Assembly (NCBI RefSeq): GCF_028453695.1
Contig: NC_135776.1
Location: 3,534,001-3,598,000, forward strand
Direction: 5' to 3'
DNA length: 64,000 nt
From: Augochlora pura
Taxonomy: Eukaryota > Arthropoda > Insecta > Hymenoptera > Halictidae
Positions 1 to 11,989 of this stretch are shown here, piece after piece. The notes under the pieces were generated by a model. That model was not told the DNA's origin and did no database searches. It was given only the letters and a program-made list of their open reading frames with translations. Position 1 is the first letter of the stretch, and every line of letters starts with the position of its first letter. A program made the position numbers and the translations under genes.

Positions 1-1876
1 GTCTTTTATTCACAGATTTTCCAAATGTAAGTACAGTATTTCTATTTTTTTTCTCATTTATCTCTAAATCAAATTTGTATAAAATGATATATGGAAATAG
101 GAATTTGTATATTTTATATATAAATTTGTAACTCGAATCTTTATTACTAATTAGACAGGGGATTTCTATAGGGTTACTTTTTCACCAATTTATTTGCATG
201 CTCATTAAAATTAATTTAAAAGTCTCAAAACTGTTATATATCATTTCTTCAATAATTTATAACAAAGAAATGCTATTCACTAAGTAAATGCAAACGATAT
301 AGAATAAATATCATCTTTATTTGTCACCGCACCCCTATTTGTTACGGAATAATATTTTATATATAAAAAGGTATTGAATAATACATCACCGGAAAAAAGA
401 AAATACTTTTCGTGATGTCGAACCACATTGCGGCGAGTTTTCGGAAGAACTAAGTCGCCAGCACAGAATCGACGTTCCCTTTATATGCTCGTGCACTACC
501 CATCCTAAGAGCTTAGTCTTGTCAATGACAGGAAATGTGCACATCGTGTAAGTCCCCGGTACCTATCTACATATGAAAGATTTCACTGCTTTCTCTTTCC
601 TTTGTACGACCAAATTCTGTTGGTCGTTATTTTCAACTTCGGTTGTTTATTAAAAAAAGAACTCCGCGCGGAATGAATGATCTATGAAATACGGTATATC
701 GTTGTCGATTGTTCCTTGAAACATTGTGAGCTCAATCGAGGAACAGAAATATAGGTACATCGATTTTATTTGCTTTTTTAACGTTGAGAGAATGAACGAT
801 TTTTAAACTAAAAAATAATGTTTCCTTTTTGTAAAATTATAATTTTCTTTTATCTTAAAAAAAGTTATTAATATAATAGATAATATATTAATATAAGAAA
901 TCATTTATTAATATAATAAGACACAAATAAGTTTGTGTAATATTTTAAATTTTTTGATTTTTTTTTATTGTAAAACATAGTTTTTAGGATATATTAGTGA
1001 TTTTTAATCGAAGTGATGTAGTATTTTGTAGTTGCAAGAGGCAACTATATGAATCATGTATTATTTAATTACATTAAATTATATTTAATATATTGCACAT
1101 AATTTTATATAAAATAGGTATGGAATAGGAAGGAAGTATAGAAATTCAAATAGTTCATTCTTGCTAAAAAATCATTCGAATTGTCTATAGCGTAAAGAGC
1201 GACCTTTGCCTAAATGAAGTGGAAAATCGGTGAACTATGTCCAACTCTTACACAAGAAACTATATATCTGAGGATAAATTACCAGCTGATGACTGATTCG
1301 GTAATGTACCCTTAGTAGTCGGTATTTTACATTTATACCATTTGTCGATACAACTATATTACACTTAAAGAATTCATCCTTTAACTATATCACACACATC
1401 TTGAACAAGCGATTTTTTATTAACAATTTCAGCTATTGCTTAATTGTTCTTATCGAGGATGGTTAATGATAGAGTAGGGTACATTGTATAGATGGCGTCT
1501 TGAAGAGGGCGCTGACGTAGATGTCGGCTATTGGTTGGCCCGAGATCTACGAGTTCAACATCTACTGGAACTTGTGCAGTAGCAGCACCGTGTAACACAG
1601 TACAGTACGTCGTGCCGCGAAGGAAAATCACGAATCTGGTTTGGACGGAGGTTACTCCGATTTTGAATGATTCCGATCATGCCGATTCATGTATTTAGTT
1701 GACGACAGTGTGACGACTTATGCGTAGCTAAAGCTTGCGTCGCGATCTACAGCACACGTATGTACAGACTACGATTTTTATGGCCACTGTAGATTAGTTT
1801 CTGTCTGTCATTACATTTTGTTTTTTGCAAGTTTATATTCTTGTATAACGCGTCGTCAAGATTCTTGCGTGGCATC
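1..1876. other. Upstream non-coding DNA
   Basis: AT-rich sequence with no open frame that resembles a known protein. A GC-richer patch at about 400-560 contains a GTGCAC pair and short imperfect inverted repeats, but I cannot assign it to a known RNA class. A 77-codon open frame on the minus strand ending at 1440 (start region near 1671) is noted only as an unassigned frame. The last 400 bases probably hold the Sac1 promoter. Confidence 0.5.
1440..1876 (+). promoter_or_regulatory. Candidate Sac1 promoter region
   Basis: This is the GC-richer stretch directly before the Sac1 start codon. It has a CRE-like TGACGTA at 1513-1519, an inverted CCAAT box (ATTGG) at 1530-1534, and an AGATGGCG motif near 1490. 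No convincing TATA box is seen, which fits a housekeeping promoter. The call rests on position and motif content only; the transcription start is not visible. Confidence 0.3.
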
Positions 1877-4210
1877 ATGAAGTTATACACGGACGTGTAC
1901 GATAAACTGTATTTGTAAGTATCGCTTCAATTTAACAACGTCACGTTTTGCTCGTAGGCAGCCTGTTGTCTTATCTTGGTTCATAATTCATTCACTCATT
2001 TCCAGATATATAACGCCGGAGAAGTTCTATGTAGAGCCTGTTGGAACTAAAGTGCTCCTTGTAGTTGATAGAGTGAGCCAGCAGATTTATACTCAAGGTA
2101 ATTATTGTTCTAGGTATGAGTTAACGTTTGGCAAGTATCAATTAGATTTTACAAAGAAATTTCTTTTTCATTCCAGCTGGCACAGCCAGTCAAATTCCAT
2201 CGACAGCGAGCCGTAGAAAAATATGGGGTATAATAGGAACTATAAGGCTGCTAGCGTGTCGTTACCTTATAATAATTACAGAGGCTGTGGAGATTGGAAC
2301 TATAGCAGGCCACCAAATTTATAAGATAGTTGCAACAGAAGTTATACCATATACAAAGTCTTCGTTGCATCTGAGCGAAAAGCAATTGCAGAATAATTCC
2401 ACGTATTTAGAGATGATTAAGTCTGTATTGAACACACCACATTTCTACTTTAGTTATACGTACGACCTCAGCCATACAATGCAAAGACTTCATAATACGC
2501 CGCCGGAGTTCTTAGAGGTTGTTATTCTTAATTCAAATTAATATCTGATGATTATTCATATTTGCTAAAGAATGTGCATTGTTTCACTGTGTTCTAGATG
2601 CCGCTTCATGATAGAGCAGACCTTAGATTTGTATGGAACACTTATCTCATGCAAGATCTAACTTCCAGACCGGAGCAGTACAAGTTTTGCCTGCCAATTA
2701 TACATGGATGTATCCTTAAATAGAAGCATTTATGTCGGTTATATTTACGTTATACGATATGTATACTTTCCTTAACATTTCTACAGTTGTATCATTAAAT
2801 ACTATTACCGTGACCGGTAGTACATCGTTTAATTTCGGAATTGTGTCCAGACGAAATGTACACCGCGCGGGAACGCGACTATTCTCGCGTGGCATAGATT
2901 CTACGGGTAACGTCTCGAACTACGTGGAAACGGAACAATTGATCGAATACAACGGACATCGCATATCTTTTGTACAAACGCGCGGCTCTATACCTCTGTT
3001 TTGGTATCAGGCTCCGAACTTAAAATACAAACCTAAGCCACAACTGAGCAACCACGAGGATCATCAAACTGCTTGTGCTCGGCATTTAGAAACTCAAATA
3101 TTCCACTACGGGAAGCAGATCCTCATCAATTTGGTAAGTCATTATTTTTGCTTTCAATGCAATCTGTACTAGACGCTAAGACTGCAAATCAACAGCCGAT
3201 TATTACACAGATCGACCATCACGGTCCAGAAGCATCGCTGGAAAAAGCATATCAGAACATAGTCCAGCGAATTAATAACCAAAACGTTCACTATGAAAGT
3301 TTCGATTTTCATGCCGAATGCAGGCGGCTTAGATGGGACCGTTTAAATGTTCTGCTCGATAGATTGGCGCCTGAATTAGAACAGATGGGTTATTTCTTCC
3401 TCGTGTCCGATGGAACGTTATTGGCTGCGCAGGACGGCGTTTTTCGTACAAACTGTATCGATTGTCTCGATAGGACTAACGTTGTTCAAAGCATGATAGC
3501 GAAAAAGGTTCTCAACGATGCATTGTCGAGGTTAGAAATCCTTAGGAAAATCGAGGATCATCCTAGCGTCGAGAACCAGTTCAAACGGGTAATGATTATA
3601 GTTCTTTAATGTCTTAGAATTAGAAAATTATGTTGACATGTAAAGCATAAAATTAAACGATAGCTTGGAAATTGTAGCTTGAATATATTGTTTACAGATT
3701 TGGGCCGATAACGCAGACGTGATAAGTGTTCAGTATTCAGGTACTGGTGCGCTGAAGACAGATTTCACGCGTACTGGTAAACGCACTAAATTAGGCGCCA
3801 TGAAGGATGGTATTAATTCATTAACAAGATATTATAAAAATAACTTTACCGATGGTTATAGACAGGTACATACAGCAATTAGAGGACTTAGGAGAGAGAG
3901 AGGACGATTTCTTATTTGATAAATTTTATAGGATTCCTTGGATTTGTTCTTGGGTCGTTACATTGTCCAGGACGGAGAGTGTACGTCGGTCGAGTGTCCT
4001 CTGGAGTCTGAAAGAAACTGGCGTTACGTCACGTTCCCGTTGGTGCTTCTCGTGGCATCATCGATGCTAGTTGCTCACATAATTCTCCCCTCAAGATACA
4101 CCACGGAAATTTTATTATACATGCTGTTTTGGGCTGCCATGGTGGGCGGTACGTTCACCACCATCATTCACCATGGCAAGCAATACGTGGATAAACCTAA
4201 GCTGCTTTAA
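1877..4210 (+). CDS. Phosphatidylinositol-3/4-phosphatase Sac1, 8 exons, complete
   Basis: Sac1 is an ER/Golgi membrane lipid phosphatase that removes phosphate from PI4P (and PI3P), keeping ER PI4P low and driving sterol/PS-PI4P exchange. My exon model is 1877-1914, 2006-2097, 2177-2517, 2598-2709, 2787-3133, 3211-3588, 3698-3865 and 3932-4210, giving 584 residues; human SACM1L is about 587. The SAC domain fills most of the protein. The catalytic CX5R(T) motif CIDCLDRT begins at Cys392 in exon 6, after the conserved WDR segment. [15 protein letters not shown] follows in exon 7. Exon 8 holds two hydrophobic segments (membrane hairpin) and ends KPKLL, matching the KxKxx COPI retrieval signal. 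The start ATG opens a frame beginning [12 protein letters not shown]. Exon 6 was placed at 3211, not 3181, because it aligns gaplessly with the family (INL followed by IDHHGPEA). The exon 3 donor is weak (GTTGTT) but joins PEFLE to MPLHDRAD as the family requires. Exon 4 ends at a U12-type donor. Confidence 0.95.
2710..2786 (+). other. U12-type (minor spliceosome) intron in Sac1
   Basis: This 77-base phase-1 intron starts GTATCCTT, the U12-dependent 5' splice site consensus. TTCCTTAAC at 2768-2776 matches the U12 branch site consensus. The branch adenosine lies about 11-12 bases from the terminal AG, inside the tight window U12 introns need. There is no long polypyrimidine tract. Other Sac1 introns have GTAAGT, GTAATT or similar U2-type donors. 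The sequence match is direct; minor-spliceosome use is inferred from it. Confidence 0.88.
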
Positions 4211-5640
4211 ACCCTTCGTAGCTCTAAGTTATCGCAAAGATTTTAACCTAAGTTAACATAGATATCTTTTTGTTATTGCCACATTTTAGGTGATAGGGGG
4301 TTCATTTTTTAATTAGTTTCGCGAAGGTAATTAATTGCTTGCCGAATTCCGGTCTCGCGCATCCGCGTTGCATTTTCCGTTCCGCAAAGAAAACTCGGCC
4401 AATCGTTTTAAGTGGTGTAGGATTTGATATTCTAGCTGGGACCGCGTTAGTGAAGTAAGTGCGATAACCGCGGACGACGGAAATTAACTCTTTTACTCAA
4501 TGTTCTACACTGTCACACGCTGTTTCTTCAGAATGCTTGAGTATTGCCACGGCTTTGCGCATAGTGTGTGCGAGGACACTGTTATTATACATATATACAT
4601 AGATAGATTCTCGGGCATACCGAAGCTTTCGCAGATGAATTCGAACAAGCGACACCACAGACGCGACGAAACGCTCCTCAAACGCACCGCTCAGCCACGT
4701 GTCCTCATTCGCTACCGCATCTCACGCCGCTCGGGTGCAGGTGTCCTTTTACTGCATCTCTTACAAACCTATCCCACCTCGTACCTTTTCTCTCTCTCTT
4801 ACCCACACACCCTCTACCTTTTTCTCTGTCTCAACATCTCTTTGTCACTCTTACACTCGGTCTTCCGATACCTCGCATCCTACAGTGGTAAATAGGGGCA
4901 ACTATGTTTTTATTAATGTACATAGACTTCGAATCGTAGTTGAATTTACCGATTGTTTGTTGAAGCTCGCGCGTTCCCATGTAAGTAGAGTAATATATAA
5001 TTTTCGCGGGTAGTTCCGATCTCATTCGAGACGATGTTGCAAAGTGCTGTAAAAGATCCGACCTCGTCCCGGGGCGAACATTTATCCGACTAGAGAATGA
5101 CGTTCGACGCTTGCAATTTAATTGCCCGCGCACCATCGATTTCGACAGCCGAGCATCGCGGACGCGCGTTCGATGGTGCACGAAGAGTCCGCGTATTTGC
5201 AATGTAAACGAAGCGAGGGAACTATTAGCAAACGAGTGCCGCCTCGATAAAGAGCAAGGTGTTTTTTTTTAGAAAGTAACGCGATCCTACCGGGTCGCTG
5301 GTGATTCGCGTGGGAGACCTAGTCAGATTACTGAATTGTGTATCTAAAAAATAAAGAAGAAAATAACGAGAAGGTGCGAGCGTCGACCCAAGAGCGTGTA
5401 CTGTTGAACTCTGTTTAAGCATGTAGCGGTTTATGAATTTTCAATTCCGATTAATCCGTCTAGGTGTAAACGAAAGATAATATAGGTGAACGTTCTAGCG
5501 AAGAAATATTTTTTAACAGTTAAGAAGCAATTTTTCGTACTAACAGATAAGAATAACTTGTTCAGTTGGTAATTGATATACGTAAATAAAATTCGTGTTT
5601 TCTCTCTTTCATCGGAGTGTGTTGGCGTCCTCTGCGTTCT
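4211..5640 (+). other. Probable Sac1 3' UTR
   Basis: There is no protein-coding signal. A pyrimidine-rich CTCTCT/TTTCTC stretch lies near 4760-4850. AATAAA hexamers occur at 5350-5355 and 5585-5590. If the second is used, the 3' UTR would be about 1.4 kb. Several short open frames on both strands here have no recognisable similarity and look like chance. Confidence 0.4.
5585..5632 (+). terminator. Candidate poly(A) signal for Sac1
   Basis: AATAAA at 5585-5590 is followed within 50 bases by a T/GT-rich stretch (GTGTTTTCTCTCTTTC, then GTGTGTTGG), the usual downstream element arrangement. An alternative hexamer lies at 5350-5355. Confidence 0.4.
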
Positions 5641-5696
5641 AGATGGTAAGCGCCGCTAGATTTTAGATGGTAAGCGCCGCTAGATTTTAGATGGTA
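5641..5696. repeat. 24-bp tandem repeat, 2.3 copies
   Basis: Two identical 24-bp units (5641-5664 and 5665-5688) start AGATGGTAAGCGCC; a third is cut short after AGATGGTA at 5696. The array sits just past the candidate Sac1 poly(A) site. Confidence 0.9.
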
Positions 5697-5699
5697 GTC

Positions 5700-7870
5700 C
5701 TACGGATCCGCTCGGATGGAGTCGTTCCCGCTCGTTTAATTATTAATTAAAGGCGCCATCCGCTCGTCGCTACCCTGCCCGTCGTCGTATCCATTCGATG
5801 TATTCAGTTGCAATTAGGGGATTGTTGTTTACGTTGAGCTACAGACGGTCTCTGTTTGCTTTAGTGTTCAATTTACCTCTTCCGCGAGTGGCTCGCCGAG
5901 CACAGAGATAGCATAAGCCCTTTGGGTTTCGATGCGGGGACATAAACGGTTAATTAAGGGGCGTGTCTGGTTTAGGATCTTTCAAGCAAGTGCTCGATGT
6001 AATCTTAATATGTAAATGTCTTTTTTGATAATTGAGAACAGACGTACAGGGTTCACAAATAAGTTAATGCGATACTGGAGCTCTTACCAATAGTTTGGAG
6101 TTAGGTATTAACCTATTTACAATGGATATTGAATGAAGAATTTTTAGATATAAAATAGCACTTTTTCATTAAACATTGGATCACTGTTTTCAATGAAGTT
6201 TTCCAAATTACTTTTACATTTTTAAATCCTTCGGTCAACTGTTTCATGAACTGTATATTAATCTAATCATTAGACTGTTGATTTGATGCGTTCATGGTAA
6301 AAGTGAGTACAGCGCGAAGTTTCTCCTTGGATCTTAATCGATTTGTAGGTTCTATTTTTCTAGAAATAATACTAAGATCCGTCTTGTGCCAGAAGCACGA
6401 CGAGTACACTCGGCGACCATCAAGAGCACCCTTGAAAAACCCTCGCGGCGGTTGAATAGAATTCCCGAACAAACCGTCGGCGGCGTCGGCGGTGTGAAAA
6501 CGATAAAGTGAACTTCTGGCCCGGCACCTGTCCTTTTTGTCCTTTTCTTCGGACGTCGTGCCAGAAGATCCCCGATGGCAAGAGAAATGGTAATAAAATC
6601 GATGCCCCGAATCCGCCGCCGGTTTTGTAATTGAATCAAATTAATCACCCTCATCGATCCCCGGTGGTCCTGGACCGGCGTCGCCGCCGCGGCACCGGAG
6701 GGCCGCTTACCATCTCCAATTAATAGCAGAAAGCTCCACGTTTCGTTGGAACTTTATAAAACGAACCCAATTACGGGCGACCGTTTGTCAAAGGCTCAAA
6801 GCCACCGGGAAGTTTTACCTCGGTTCGGAAATGACGTCGACCGGCGGCTGTTTTCCTTTCCCCCCCTTTCCTCGCCGGTCCTGTCAATAGGAATAAACGA
6901 GAAGCCCCGGCGACGGATGCGTCGATCCGTGATCCCTTTTTATCAACGGCATTAAAAGTCACCTGGGGAAAACACGATTGTACCGGCGGGCTATCCGCCC
7001 CTTTTAACCCGGTGCTCTTCCCGTTCATCGATTCGGTAACAGGCACAACATTTACCTTTGGTTCCGGCGGATCTTCAGAGATTAGTGTATTTTGCGGGCT
7101 GCGGAGTTATCATTGAAACTGGGCTAATTAGTTTCGAGGGCTATCCGGGGACGTCGGAGTTCTTGAACTTGGCTAACTGCTCGCTGGAGACACTGTATCC
7201 GGTCACGTAACATCTCGCAATCTAATGTACAAATTTGAAATATTTTTATTGATTTTTATAACGTTTGTTTTTAGTATTTTTATGTCAATTTCCAAATATT
7301 TTTAGTTTTCTAAAAAATTAGGGCTTCAGGGCTTCTCGAGACTTTGGCAAAATTTACTGTATACCGAATTTTACTATGCGATGCAAGATAGTTGTACTAG
7401 TAGCAGTAATCTGACAGAACCGGCTACCGTTTTAGGGCTCCCCGTTTAATTTACTTCTTTTAATGTTCGAGCATTTCTCGTCGAGAGTCCGATAAGACTG
7501 CGACGAAAATTATACACGAAGTTTCGCGATGTCGTAAAGAGGAAACTTCGAACCTATGATTATTCCAGTGACGAAAATAATTTTTCAATGCCCGTAAAAA
7601 CTTTCGTACTTGTTGGATTTTCGATGGGTAGAAGCGTTTCCATTTTCTTAATAATTTAGCGCATCGTTCGCCAACCACCCTTTGCCACCACCGTTCTCAA
7701 ATGATTTTGGAAGTCTATATTAGTCTAATAATCTTCTTAAATGATTTTAATTAGTCGAAGATGGTCCAACAATATTTTTAAAAAATTTAGTTAGTCAAGA
7801 ACAGTGTAAGTCATTCGTCAATAATTTGGTCGAATCCAACGTACTGTAACTTATTTTACAAGTCGAAAAT
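5700..7870. other. Intergenic DNA, GC-rich island at 6.4-7.2 kb
   Basis: No gene recognised. CpG-rich sequence from about 6380 to 7200 gives overlapping open frames on both strands, as expected when stops are rare. A degenerate AT-rich segment (7690-7870) repeats versions of AATGATTTTAATTAGTC. Confidence 0.5.
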
Positions 7871-7877
7871 TCTGCCT

Positions 7878-8126
7878 TAACCCCTTGCACTATAATAACG
7901 AGTCAGACTCGTGACAAAGCTTTCATGCAAAATCTACTAAATATTAAAATTATTAATTTCTTTCAAATCAAAATCAAATTTAATTCTTCTGTGATCGAAG
8001 TTCAAAAATTAAATGAAATAAAAATAGCAGAAGTAACAACAATTGTCTAGTCCTATTATGAAAAATATTAAGAACAAATAAGTGCCAATCAACGCAGCAT
8101 GAAAGAAGTCATAGTGCAGGGGGTTA
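7878..8126. mobile_element. MITE-like element with ~17-bp terminal inverted repeats
   Basis: The left end reads TTAACCCCTTGCACTAT. The right end (CATAGTGCAGGGGGTTAA) is its inverse apart from one base and a flanking position. The interior is about 210 bp of AT-rich non-coding DNA. Ends of the CCCTTTGCACTC type recur elsewhere in the window, so this is probably one member of a non-autonomous family. No transposase is present. Confidence 0.6.
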
Positions 8127-8824
8127 ATTACAATAAATTACTATCGAACGACTGACACTGGATTTACAGAGCAGTAAAAACGTCTCTGTTTTATATTACT
8201 TTATAAATGTTTCGTAAGTGGATTACTTAACTACCATAAGGTGGACGATGTTCCTGAAATAGTTGTTCAGAAAATCGGTTGTACACCTTGAAGAGAGGGG
8301 GTGAAGCAACGCGGCGAGGAAAGACGAAGAAGGGAAAGTCGAAAGGGGCCGGTAGATAAAGGGAGAGGGTGGGAGGAACGGGGGGAAATGGAGAGGGTTG
8401 CCGAGAGGTCCGTGAGACGTATGACTCTCGAGGGAAATTTAGGTGCGACCTCCATGTATCACGGAACCTGCCGTAAGTAGGTACGTAACCGACGTACGTA
8501 TACCGCATACGTGCGCGGTCCTACACGTACGGTTGGTACACGCGGCCGAGATCGGGCGCAATTCACGCCTAAACTCAACGAGGACCGCACACCGATCGGG
8601 GGGGAGGAAGGAAAATCGGCGGTTGCATCCGGCAAACCCGATATTCGGGATTTACCGTGACGGGAGACGTCGATTCGCATGCCGCCGTAGTTGCCGCATA
8701 CGTCTTTGTTGCCTGCGCCCGCTCTGCAATCTCGTTAGGGGCCGATCAAGCAGATTAAGCCCGCTTTGTTATCGAACGCTTCTGACACCGTGACGGGTTC
8801 CTACGATCTTAGTCTACTCGGACA

Positions 8825-9085
8825 GATTTGTAAAGGATTTTTTCTTGGCAAGCAGGGTTCATTGTTATCTGATGATAGATAAGTTTGGTACCTAACTCTT
8901 CTGAGATTGTCATAATTCTGTATTTATTTTTTCACCTAATGGAGGATTTTTGTAGGTAAAAAATTTTTTACTGGCAGAGGGTAGTTTTATTGCTATATAA
9001 CAGTAGAGAAGGTTGGTATCTAACCCTTCCGACACTGTAATTATTGTACAATATTTCTTCGCCTAATTGGGGATTTCTGTAAGCA
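8825..9085. repeat. Diverged ~123-bp tandem duplication
   Basis: Two units share, in order, TTTGTA, a run of Ts, GGCA, GGTAYCTAAC, a TGTAAT or TCATAATT stretch and CACCTAATGGAGGATTT-like sequence. The period is about 121-126 bp. A third partial start occurs near 9070. It is non-coding. Confidence 0.6.
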
Positions 9086-9297
9086 AAGTAACACTGTTCT
9101 CGACGTACCAAATCTTTGAAGAACATTGCTGGACCATCTTCGACTTACTAAAATCATCTGAAAATATTATTGAACTACCTCCGATTTATAACAATTATTT
9201 AAGAACATTGTTACTCTATTAAAATCATTGCCGAACATATGACACCATTCTTGATGTACCGAATCCATTGAAAAATCGATTGCCTCAGCTGAGAAGC

Positions 9298-9340
9298 CAA
9301 AGAGAGAGAAAGAGATAGAGGGAGAGAGAAAGAGAGAGAG
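9298..9340. repeat. GA-rich microsatellite
   Basis: Imperfect (GA)n tract with GAAA and GATA interruptions, directly before the CpG-rich 9.4-10.4 kb island. Confidence 0.9.
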
Positions 9341-9399
9341 TTCTCCAGCCCCTTAATCATTTCTACAGATTCAAAGTGATATATTAACAGAATCCTTTG

Positions 9400-10620
9400 A
9401 ATCTTGCCACCGCGCAAAATCCCGCCCCCTTTCCGCGAGGAATGGAGGGACGTCCGGGCCAGAAGCCCCGTCGGTCGGTAAAAGCCGCATAAAATTGACT
9501 GGTGTATAACGAGGGCTAAAAAGTCCCCCGCGGTGCCAATAACAGTGCAAACTCGCCGGCATTTGGCCGGGGATCGTGACACGAGTAGCCGGAGACCGAG
9601 TCGCGCTTAATTACGGCGGAGATCCCCGTATCCCCTCGATCCGAGTCATTATACGTACACGTATATCTGTATGAACATAATTGCGATCGCTGGTAATTAT
9701 TTTGAGAATATGCTGACGGCGTATTGACATTTCCCCTCGGAAAGCCTCGCACAAATAACAGGATGGATTACGGGAGCGCCGAGGAATTAAAACCGCCCTC
9801 GCGCTCGCCACGGAGGGGTGGCTCCAATATTTTCGCGGGGCTGCTAGCGACGCGTCGCCGCTTCCTTTTTTCTTCTCCGCGCGGAGAAAGACGGAAAAAG
9901 ACAGAAAGAGATAGAGGAAGTGGGCGAGAGAGTCCTTTTCTCACTCGTCCCCTCTCATAAAAGTTAATAAGCCGGTCGCGGAGGGGGTTGGTTCGTCGAT
10001 CCCGAGGAAATTGCGGGAGACCAAACGCGCCTTCCTTCCCGCGACGTTTTATATGCTGCTGTTCCATTCGCCGTTATGACCGACCTTCTCCGTCCTGTTT
10101 CCTTAACCCTCCCCGCACCCCCCCCTTAACCGCTGTTTCCCATCGGCGCCCTTCGCGCCCGCGTTTCTTTTACTGCCCCTCCGTGCAAGTGTCTCCGCGA
10201 CCGTTCCCTCTAGCCCCGAGGAAAAGGGTGACACGCGTAAAAGCGGACGAACTCGTTCCGGCTGGGGAATCCACTCTTCCACTCCGCGTTAATAACTTTC
10301 GGACGCAACGACAACAAAGCCCGGTTCTGTCGCTGTTCTCTTCGCGGAATATTCGATGCACTGGTTCGAAGAGAGAGAGAGAAATCAATTGGGGGGAGCG
10401 AGGATAAGAGACGAACGGGAATTTTTATTGTACCGTATGGGGGTGTCGATTTAGGGGTTGTTCAGGTTTTAGGAGACGGAAGACAGGGGCTGTTAATATT
10501 AGTGGACGCGTAGAGGGGTGGAAGTTATTACATATGTTTCGTTGATGAATTGTTCAAGAAACGTGTTACAAGAATTACGGAAGCTTGTTATAATTTTTAA
10601 GAGGGTGTTAGGAGTGTTCA
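9400..10620. other. CpG-rich island, no gene recognised
   Basis: GC-rich sequence with open frames on both strands (for example 9988-10407). None has family motifs, and they overlap in antisense, so I read them as chance openings. The island could be a promoter or first non-coding exon of an unseen gene, but no splice or start evidence supports that. Confidence 0.4.
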
Positions 10621-10634
10621 GACAATTAATTCTT

Positions 10635-10932
10635 GAAAGGGACTATTTTTATTATTTTCTATGAATGACAAAGTTACACAAATTCCATCGTGTACAGTAC
10701 ATTTAACTAGTAATATTACTATCAATTAATATTGTCATATATTAACGTTACATTTATTCCAATAAATTCTACCCCCGTCAATCGAAAGGGACTATTTTTA
10801 TTATTTTCTATGAATAACAAAATTACACAAATTCAATCATGCACAGTACATTCAACTAGTAATATTACTATCAATTAATATTGTCATATATTAACGTTAC
10901 ATTTATTCCAATAAATTCTACCCCCGCCAACC
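10635..10932. repeat. 149-bp direct tandem duplication
   Basis: Copy 1 spans 10635-10783 and copy 2 10784-10932. Both begin GAAAGGGACTATTTTTATT and end in CTACCCCCG. Differences are few and mostly transitions, so the duplication is fairly recent. It is non-coding and AT-rich. Confidence 0.93.
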
Positions 10933-11352
10933 CTTAACACCTATTTTAGTCTAATAAAATCTGTTCCAATTTAACCAAACTTGTTCCAAACTACTAACAC
11001 ATATATTCCAGTATTAAAATACGTTCCATTCCTCCAAACCGCTAGCAACAACCATCGACGTAAAAACAAAGCCATCCTCTCGCAAGAACAAATATAATAA
11101 AAAACCCGCGCTGTTTTTCACCGGACGCGAAGCAACAGAAAGGGAGGACTGAATTTCGCGAAATGGTTGCCACGATAATTCTTGTATAGAATCCTGCCGC
11201 CGTCCGACCAGCCGTTTAATCGGATTAATTGCGCAAACAGTTCCCTAAATACCTTTTCTTTTGCGCCCCGTGTATTACGCGGAGGGAGGGAGAAAAAAAT
11301 GCCGCGGCGCTGCGGCAAATAATCCGCTCGACGTCGACCTACCCTGGGAGAA

Positions 11353-11375
11353 AAGAGAGAGAGAGAGAGAGAGAG
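11353..11375. repeat. (GA)n microsatellite
   Basis: Uninterrupted AG dinucleotides within a CpG-rich segment. Confidence 0.9.
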
Positions 11376-11592
11376 TAGCCAGTTAATTTTGTCCGGCCAG
11401 CACCGCGGTGTCTATTTATTTAACGAAGTTTTTTTCTTGCTCGCGTCTACGCGGGTAACCAGCAAAACTTTAATGCACTTTGAGGGATTCTTCTCGTTCC
11501 GGTGTCTTCCCTGTTGCCCCACGTCGTCGTAGAAATTCCAACGGCGCGGAATTATTTCGCGCGACGAAACGAATTCGCCGCGCCGTCCGTTC

Positions 11593-11594
<2 letters not shown>

Positions 11595-11624
<30 letters not shown>
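11595..11624. repeat. (CT)n microsatellite
   Basis: Uninterrupted CT dinucleotides about 220 bp from the preceding (GA)n tract and in the opposite purine/pyrimidine sense, so the two could pair as inverted sequences. Confidence 0.9.
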
Positions 11625-11626
<2 letters not shown>

Positions 11627-11989
11627 CCCGGGCTCGGGACACCCTGTCCATTCAAAAATTTAATCCGTGTCCACTTTGATCATGCCGTGGAATCGATGCG
11701 TGCTGAATGCCGAACGATTCGGAACCGCCTAGGATGTGGGATCCTTTTAATCATTCAGGGACCTCGCTCCTCGCCGCCCCGCGCTTTGAAAACAACCTGC
11801 AGGGTTTGAAATCGACGGTTTCAGACGTCATTTGATGGTGAAACGGCTTTAACATTGATAATTGGACTGTGGACAATAGTTGCAAATTTGTAATTGATAA
11901 GGTAACAAAGGGGTGTGTTTAAAATGTTTGGTATGTCTTAGGGATGTTCTAGGAACTCTCGTTTTGTAAATCAAGACGTGTTAGGCTTC

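Noticed and set aside
1440..1671. 77-codon minus-strand frame upstream of Sac1
   Set aside because: It has no ATG at its head and no recognised similarity, and it overlaps the likely Sac1 promoter.
3181..3210. Sac1 exon 6 starting at 3181
   Set aside because: It would insert ten residues that break the gapless family alignment; the acceptor at 3211 fits better.
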